A stretch of 64,000 bases of DNA, taken from contig CM038921.1 in the NCBI GenBank assembly GCA_021904315.1, positions 10,632,146 to 10,696,145 on the forward strand. Direction: 5' to 3'. Made by a program: the position numbers and the translations under genes. This stretch comes from Sphagnum magellanicum. Its lineage: Eukaryota; Streptophyta; Sphagnopsida; Sphagnales; Sphagnaceae. This document shows, piece after piece, positions 59,414-64,000 of the stretch. Position 1 is the first letter of the stretch; each line of letters starts with the position of its first letter. The notes beneath the pieces were generated by a model. The model saw nothing but the letters and a program-made list of their open reading frames with translations, had not been told where the DNA came from and made no database searches.

Positions 59414-60286
59414 AAGCCCCCTCCCTCTGGGCAGCCCCCGAATCTCAAAAAACCAGCAACTTCGAGATTTTGTCTCTCTGTCGTGTGGGGAAACCAAACA
59501 ACCCACAGGGATGGGATGGGTTCAACGATAAAATTGCAGTTGTAAGACAGACTCTGTGCAGAAGTTTAGACTCATTTGGTTTCCAGACAAATAAAAGCTT
59601 CAAAGAAGAATCTGAACTCTGTCAATCTGAAAATCTTGCAAACCATCATCACTTGTAAGCAACAAAAAACAAAAAAAAAAAAAATTTAAACTTGATCCAG
59701 AAAAAAAAAAGGGTATTTTGCTGAGGATGTATATAACAAACCTGGCGCTGGGGGGTCGAAGAGGAACCTCGATCTTGAATTCTTCGGGGAGGCCCAGAAA
59801 CCCATTATAGCGATCAAATGTGACATGAGCAATATGTTGGACATGAGTTGGCCATTCAATTACTGGAGCTTGCAGGGGCCGTTGAACTATTTCTTCTTCT
59901 TCTTCTTCTTCTTCTTCTTGCATGGAATGACAAGAACCCATCAAAGATCTTCCTACTGTATACAAAAGCATATTAGCAGCTTCAATAGAGAGTTGAGCTG
60001 AGCAAGACTTTCTCTTTTGTTTCTGCCCATTTTCTTCATGCTCAGCTGGAGTCTGTTGTTGTTGTTGTTGCTGCTGCTGCTGCCTCTTCTGAGTTGATCC
60101 TCCACCTCCTCCTCCTCCTGCTGCTGCTGGTGGTGGTGGCTCCTCCCCAGACCTCCGGCCTTTTTTGTGATTGCTGGAATCAGGACCACTACTACTACTA
60201 CTAGTGCTCAACATCTCTATGTCATTTCTTGAGCCTTTGATAACATTGAGCTCAGCAGCAGCTCTTGGAAGAAGTTCTGCTGTCAT
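57116..60286 (-). CDS. RopGAP: CRIB plus RhoGAP domain protein, 496 aa, five exons
   Basis: Exons are 60286-59742, 59274-59154, 58579-58460, 58145-57915 and 57589-57116 (TGA); phases agree at every join. ATG at 60286 is the first after an in-frame TGA upstream. The product speeds GTP hydrolysis by ROP (plant Rho) GTPases, switching them off at the plasma membrane in polar growth and wall patterning. The CRIB motif IEWPTHVQHIAHVTFDRYNG (143-162) binds active ROP. The RhoGAP domain (about 183-365) carries the catalytic Arg228 in VEGIFRI, then DIDVHCLAGLIKAWFRELP and NKMNSHNIAMVFAPNMTQ. The N-terminus has Gly7 (57-63), Gln10 (69-78) and Glu9 (124-132) runs, and the tail has His7 (443-449). These tracts come from trinucleotide repeats and are unlikely to be conserved. 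Length fits the CRIB-bearing RopGAP family (about 430-500 aa). Nothing essential is missing. Confidence 0.94.
57683..57850. repeat. 78-bp tandem duplication in RopGAP intron 4
   Basis: gtgaagaagatcatcaggtg starts at 57683 and 57761, and gtgaagaagatc again at 57839, so there are 2.2 units of 78 bp. The two full units differ at only a few positions, which indicates a recent event. It lies between the intron 4 donor (57914) and acceptor (57590) sides and does not touch the splice sites. Confidence 0.85.
58742..59098. mobile_element. MITE-like element in RopGAP intron 2
   Basis: The left end ctttccattaggctcttgtg(atcaca) and the right end (tgtgatca)cagcagcctagtggaaaac pair over about 27 bp with a few mismatches. 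An inner copy of the motif (ttctattaggatgttgtgatc) lies at 59029. It accounts for most of the 574-bp intron. There is no coding content. Confidence 0.6.
59349..59411. repeat. CT microsatellite, about 31 units, RopGAP intron 1
   Basis: This is an uninterrupted CT run of about 62 bp inside intron 1 (59275-59741), read as GA on the gene strand. It is long enough to be length-polymorphic. Confidence 0.95.
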
Positions 60287-60372
60287 TGTAGACAAATCTT
60301 TCCAAATGGGTCTCGCTCAGAAAATGGTTGTAAGTCCCGGAGAAGAAGCAAAAGCAGCTTCCTCTGTAACTG

Positions 60373-60408
60373 TTTTGTGTGTCTGTCTGGCTGAACTGAC
60401 ACACAAAA
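60373..60408. promoter_or_regulatory. 11-bp inverted repeat in RopGAP leader/promoter
   Basis: TTTTGTGTGTC (60373-60383) and GACACACAAAA (60398-60408) are exact inverted repeats around 14 nt, about 90 bp upstream of the RopGAP ATG on the gene strand. It could form a leader hairpin or a palindromic factor site; there is no further evidence. Confidence 0.35.
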
Positions 60409-60666
60409 CCCAAAACCAACAGTGCAGCCTTTTACTTCTAGAAAAATACAAGACTTTTTGCAGTCTAGATTGTGTGCAGCTTTTGCATTGGAATTGTGAA
60501 CAACAAAAATGAACACACAAAAAAAATTTAGAAGCTGGGTAGCCTAGATAACTTAGACTTGTGAAAACTTGTAAGAAAAACTTGTTGCTACCCATCAAAG
60601 ATTTTGCAGTTGGGAATTTTTTGCATTATTAAGGGAGGCAACAAAATCTTTCCTGGAGTGTTTGTT

Positions 60667-61010
60667 GGCCTTGCATACTACCAAGGCAAGGAAGGATATT
60701 GTGTTTAGATTCATTATAGAGTATAATAGTAGCTTAAGGGATTTTGGCCCCTAGGTAATAATAATAATAATAATAATAGGTCTATTTTTATCTGAGGATG
60801 TTTGAAAGATGATATTTTGGCTTGTGTTGAAACTTGAGATTAGTTATAATAGAGTTATAATATTAATATCTTGAAGGATTTTGGTTTTGTTTTAGAGGAT
60901 TTTTTGAAGATTATATTTTTGCATGGTGAAATAATTGAGTTTCCATAATTCTTCTTTTGCCTTAAGATACTTTTTAATGTAAATGGCAAGGCCACACTGT
61001 GACATACCCC
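60667..61010 (-). mobile_element. GGCCTTGCC-ended MITE family, copy 4 (inverted)
   Basis: It starts ggccttgcatactaccaagg and ends aatggcaaggccacactgtg, collinear with copy 3. An ATA-type microsatellite is at 60757-60777. It lies about 380 bp upstream of the RopGAP start codon, inside the likely promoter region. Confidence 0.8.
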
Positions 61011-61349
61011 TTGTTTTAGTTTCCTTTGGTGATGTTCTTCTTCTTCACTTTTTTTTACTTTGGAATTTGTTATTGTTGTTGGTTTTTTTTGGGCTTTTTT
61101 TTTTTTTTCCCCTCTCTTCTGTTTCTTTTTTCTTCTGGACTCACTTACACAATTTTTGGCAGCTACTAGGACAAGGTCTTATGGAAACACCAGTTTGGAG
61201 CTTTCTTTGTTGATGTCTTTAATCTCATTAAATCCTCCTCTGATATATGCAAAAAAATTAAAATTAAAAGCAAAGAAAACCAAAGTTTTCCCAGGAGAAA
61301 TAGTGGAGCTGTCCAGTTGCACATGGACCACAATCATCAAGCAACTCCT

Positions 61350-61387
<38 letters not shown>

Positions 61388-62058
61388 TTGGATGGGGGAA
61401 AACTATTTACATTCTTGCCACCAAAGTTGAAAGTTTTGTGCTTAGGGTGAGCACCTACCTTTGTGGAGAAAACCCAATTAATGGTTTTTTATTTTTTCAG
61501 AGAACTTTTGCACCCCGGTGAAATTTTTGGACAAAATTTATTTTCTGAGTGTAATTTCAACTAAAATTTCTTTTTTTTGGGACAAAATTCACCAATTTCT
61601 TGACCTCACAAATTTGGAAATGTTATTAAAATTTGATAGATATGTGCAAATCAATGTTTTCTTTTTGTGCGGAATTTCACATAAATGCAAAAATAGTCAG
61701 AATGAAAAAAAAGAAAAAGAAAAAAGAGAAGGGAATATTCTGTTGCACATTCCCTGATTTTCCCCCAAATAAAATGTCAATTTTTGAAAAACAGAAATTG
61801 AAAATTTTAGCCACATTTTCCCCTTTGGATTTTAGAGGGGAGGCAGTTTTCTTAACAATTTTTTTACATTCTGGTCAGATTCTACATACCTGTCATCATT
61901 TAGTGCTAAAATTGCTATTGGGATGCTTGCATTTGATGCAACATCAAAAAATTGGAAAAAAAAAAATTAAAAATTAAAAAAACACACATATGCAAAGTGC
62001 TAACAAAAGCAACTGAAGATCTAAATGTTAAATTGTTTTACCCTAGTATAGTACATAA
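61011..62058. other. intergenic, low complexity
   Basis: It contains T-rich text with an ATT microsatellite (about 61352-61388) and frames of low-complexity Phe/Lys composition (for example 61060-61521, whose Tyr run is the microsatellite). No gene is recognised. Confidence 0.45.
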
Positions 62059-62253
62059 GGGCAGCTTCAACACTTATCTGTTGAATAATTAATTAATTTT
62101 GAACATTCCATGTCAAAGAATGGAATATTCCCTTCTTCATCTTTCGCAAGATTCTCTATTTTCCCTTAACAATTTTCTTTTTTTTTCTTCGAACAAATAA
62201 TAGTTGAAAATTTTAACATTTTCACAAAAATATAATTAGTGTTGAAGCTGCCC
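62059..62253. mobile_element. TTCAACA-family MITE with perfect 16-bp ends
   Basis: GGGCAGCTTCAACACT at 62059 and AGTGTTGAAGCTGCCC ending at 62253 are exact inverted repeats. The 195-bp element is the best-preserved copy of the family also seen at 23605, 52708, 53553 and 55394. It is AT-rich inside and non-coding. Confidence 0.85.
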
Positions 62254-62704
62254 AAGCTACCACGATGTGTATGTGCTTTCCAAGTGATGGCCCAAGTCTG
62301 TTTAGAACTTGATGTATATAATAAGTTAGACACCGAACAAGTTAGGTTGTTAGGATTCCTTTCCCCTCTCCTAATCCACCAAGTCATTACTACTACCACC
62401 AAAACAACAAAGGGGACAAAAAAAAAATTGGAAAAGAATGAGTGTGTGAGGAATTATTTGTGGAGGTTTGCCTTCGGTGGTAGTAGTATGATGTTTTTTT
62501 TATGAAATTCTCCAAGATGAGTGAACGATTCCAAAGACTTTATAACTTCCTACCTTGTGATACCACTTTTATTCGGAAAGGATGTTGTTAAGGAAGAGGG
62601 ATAGTGACCTTTTGATTGTGGTTCTTGTTTTGTTGGATGTTTTATGAAATTTCCTCAAATTTTCCTCAATGAATGATATAAATCCCCAAAATAGTAGTAA
62701 CTTT
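62254..62704. other. intergenic, nothing recognised
   Basis: Ordinary AT-rich sequence with short frames only (longest 88 aa, 62239-62505, no motif). No RNA gene or repeat end can be supported between the two MITEs. Confidence 0.4.
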
Positions 62705-62981
62705 GAGCATCTCCAGCATATTTTGGATGAATATTATTAGTAAAAACTTGTCTCCCAGGCTCAGTAATAAACTGGTTCTGACTCAGAATTTTTGCTCAAT
62801 ATGCTGAGGCTGGCAAGCACATTCTAAGACCTGCTCCTGATAGGTCAGATGTATTGATTGGTCCAAGTCGTTTGTTATTAATAAGTTCTAAGCTTTTGAG
62901 TATCTCAAGTACATGTTCATGAGTGGGGCTGGGAATCAGTACATCAGAAATCTTGGATGGGAAAAACACTCTTGCATGCTC
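62705..62981. mobile_element. GAGCATC-family element, diverged copy
   Basis: It starts gagcatctccagcatatttt and probably ends at gcatgctc (62981). The interior shares aggctcagtaataaa, ggtcagatgtattgattggtcc and tgttattaataagttc with the family. The flanking bases do not show TWA, so its boundaries are less sure than those of its neighbours. Confidence 0.5.
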
Positions 62982-63011
62982 AAACATGGAGCATGCGTGG
63001 AGCTGTTCTTA

Positions 63012-63398
63012 GAGCATCTCCAGCGGTGCTCGGTGTGTGTGATCCTGCACGGTAAATTTGGAAAATAGGATGAAGAAAATCCAACATATGCAGGTTTGGC
63101 TCAGGAAAATGATTTTGGCTCAGCATAATTGTCCGGGTTGCCGTGGTTGGTAAAAGGTGCAGCAGTGTTGTGCACATGCAGAAAAGAGTGTAATAAATAT
63201 GATCTAGCTGCTGGCTACTCAGTGTTTCTAATTGGCCCATCTAATGATTGGTCCAGGTGGTTTGCTATTACTAGTTTCCCACCTTTGTGCTGTCCCAGTT
63301 TAAGTTTTATCAGTGGAGTTGCAAAAGAGTACATAACTAAACTTGGATGTGAAAAATATGTTCGCAGGATCACATATTGAGCACCGCTGGATATGCTC
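63012..63398. mobile_element. GAGCATC-family element, near-complete copy
   Basis: It starts gagcatctccagcggtgctc after TTA and ends gagcaccgctggatatgctc before GTA. The interior is collinear with 31186-31551 (caggtttggctcaggaaaat.., gtgtaataaat.., attggtccaggtggtttgct). It lies 30 bp after the previous element of the same family. Confidence 0.75.
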
Positions 63399-63473
63399 GT
63401 ATTACATCAGCATGGTATGATACTACTTTTTCCATCAAATTGTTAAATTTTGATAAACATTTCTGCTAGCTAA

Positions 63474-64000
63474 GAGCATGCCAATGGGGCTCAGTATGTG
63501 ACCCTGCCAAAATATTTCTGACATCCAAGTTTAGTTATTTACTTTTTTTCAACCTCACACATAAAGCCAAAATTGAGACTCCAAATGGACAGGAGACTCC
63601 AAATAGCAAAACACCTGGACAAATCATTATGATTAACTGATCTAAAATAGGGATCAGCAACCTCATATTTATTCATATTTATTACACTCTTCTCTGACAG
63701 TTATTAAGCTCTGCTACGCCTTATAGGGTACAGAGGCCAGTCATAGTACACTTAAAAACACAGAGGAAATTAGTGATCTCATGCAACCTCAGTTGCCTCT
63801 CAGGTCCAAAGATGGATTATAGTGGAGGTCTCTGCACACCTAGTGTGCATTAGATCATGCAATTTGGATTTCAGACCCAAAAGTTATCGGCTCGACCTTA
63901 TTGCTAAAAAAATTTTAAATAGTCAAACATGAGGCTTACCTTAGTTCAAACATTGCACATCCTATCAATGAACATTGTAATACTGACACTTGTCACAAAT
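63474..64000 (+). mobile_element. GAGCATC-family element, left end, runs to or past window edge
   Basis: It starts gagcatgccaatggggctca after TAA and matches the copy at 421 over its first 90 bp. The text attacactcttctctgacagt (63680-63705) and agggtacagaggccagt parallels 6330 and 500-530. The right end is not identified within the window; what follows is ordinary intergenic sequence. Confidence 0.55.

Noticed and set aside
59201-59545. Ser-Leu and Arg-Glu repeat proteins
   Set aside because: They are translations of the CT microsatellite in RopGAP intron 1.
60286-60295. RopGAP start upstream at 60295
   Set aside because: That codon is TTG; the first in-frame ATG after the upstream TGA is at 60286.
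1-64000. CRISPR array, rRNA or tRNA genes
   Set aside because: No spaced identical repeats of CRISPR type, no rRNA-like blocks and no cloverleaf with A and B boxes could be found by eye; a tRNAscan or Rfam run was not possible here.

Overview
The window is nuclear DNA of a land plant. Direct grounds are a RopGAP with a CRIB domain followed by a RhoGAP domain (a plant-specific pairing), a plant clade-E type PP2C phosphatase, a CLE signalling-peptide precursor and a short plant-type telomeric repeat (CCCTAAA). Introns are short (about 170-575 bp). The background is AT-rich and packed with old transposable-element debris. The lineage cannot be fixed from sequence alone; a non-angiosperm (bryophyte, lycophyte, fern or gymnosperm) is my guess only.

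Layout. 0-6.5 kb: a possible leader of a gene lying off the left edge, a long 22-23 bp minisatellite, and a decayed pogo/Tigger-type DDE transposase on the minus strand. 6.5-13.4 kb: AT-rich, no gene recognised. 13.6-22 kb: two decayed hAT transposases of the same family in opposite orientation. The first is split by a 900-bp TIR element with a TA target duplication, which itself holds a GC-rich segment between 13-bp direct repeats; the second has lost its middle. 22-33 kb: MITE-like elements in AT-rich sequence. 33.5-35.4 kb: a third hAT-related transposase fossil, of a different family. 37.2-37.9 kb: a 94-bp tandem array with 188-bp higher-order structure. 38.5-39.0 kb (+): an intact single-exon CLE peptide gene. 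39-47 kb: repeats and an interstitial telomeric tract.

The two large intact genes are both on the minus strand. A five-exon PP2C (46994-50024, 575 aa) has a predicted myristoylated/palmitoylated N-terminus. A five-exon RopGAP (57116-60286, 496 aa) has low-complexity tracts. Exon joins were derived by hand from GT/AG sites and keep frame throughout. Both genes carry a copy of the same MITE family (GGCCTTGCC ends) in their 5' flanks. The window closes with three PIF/Harbinger-like elements whose ends begin GAGCATC.

No operon logic applies here. The three intact genes all belong to plant signalling: peptide ligand, membrane-tethered phosphatase, and ROP GTPase shut-off. Nothing shows that they act together. 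No wholly new system is evident. The most useful new items are the CLE gene (easily missed because it is small and overlapped by an antisense frame), the exactly bounded nested insertion, the dimeric 94-bp array, and several unclassified foldbacks.
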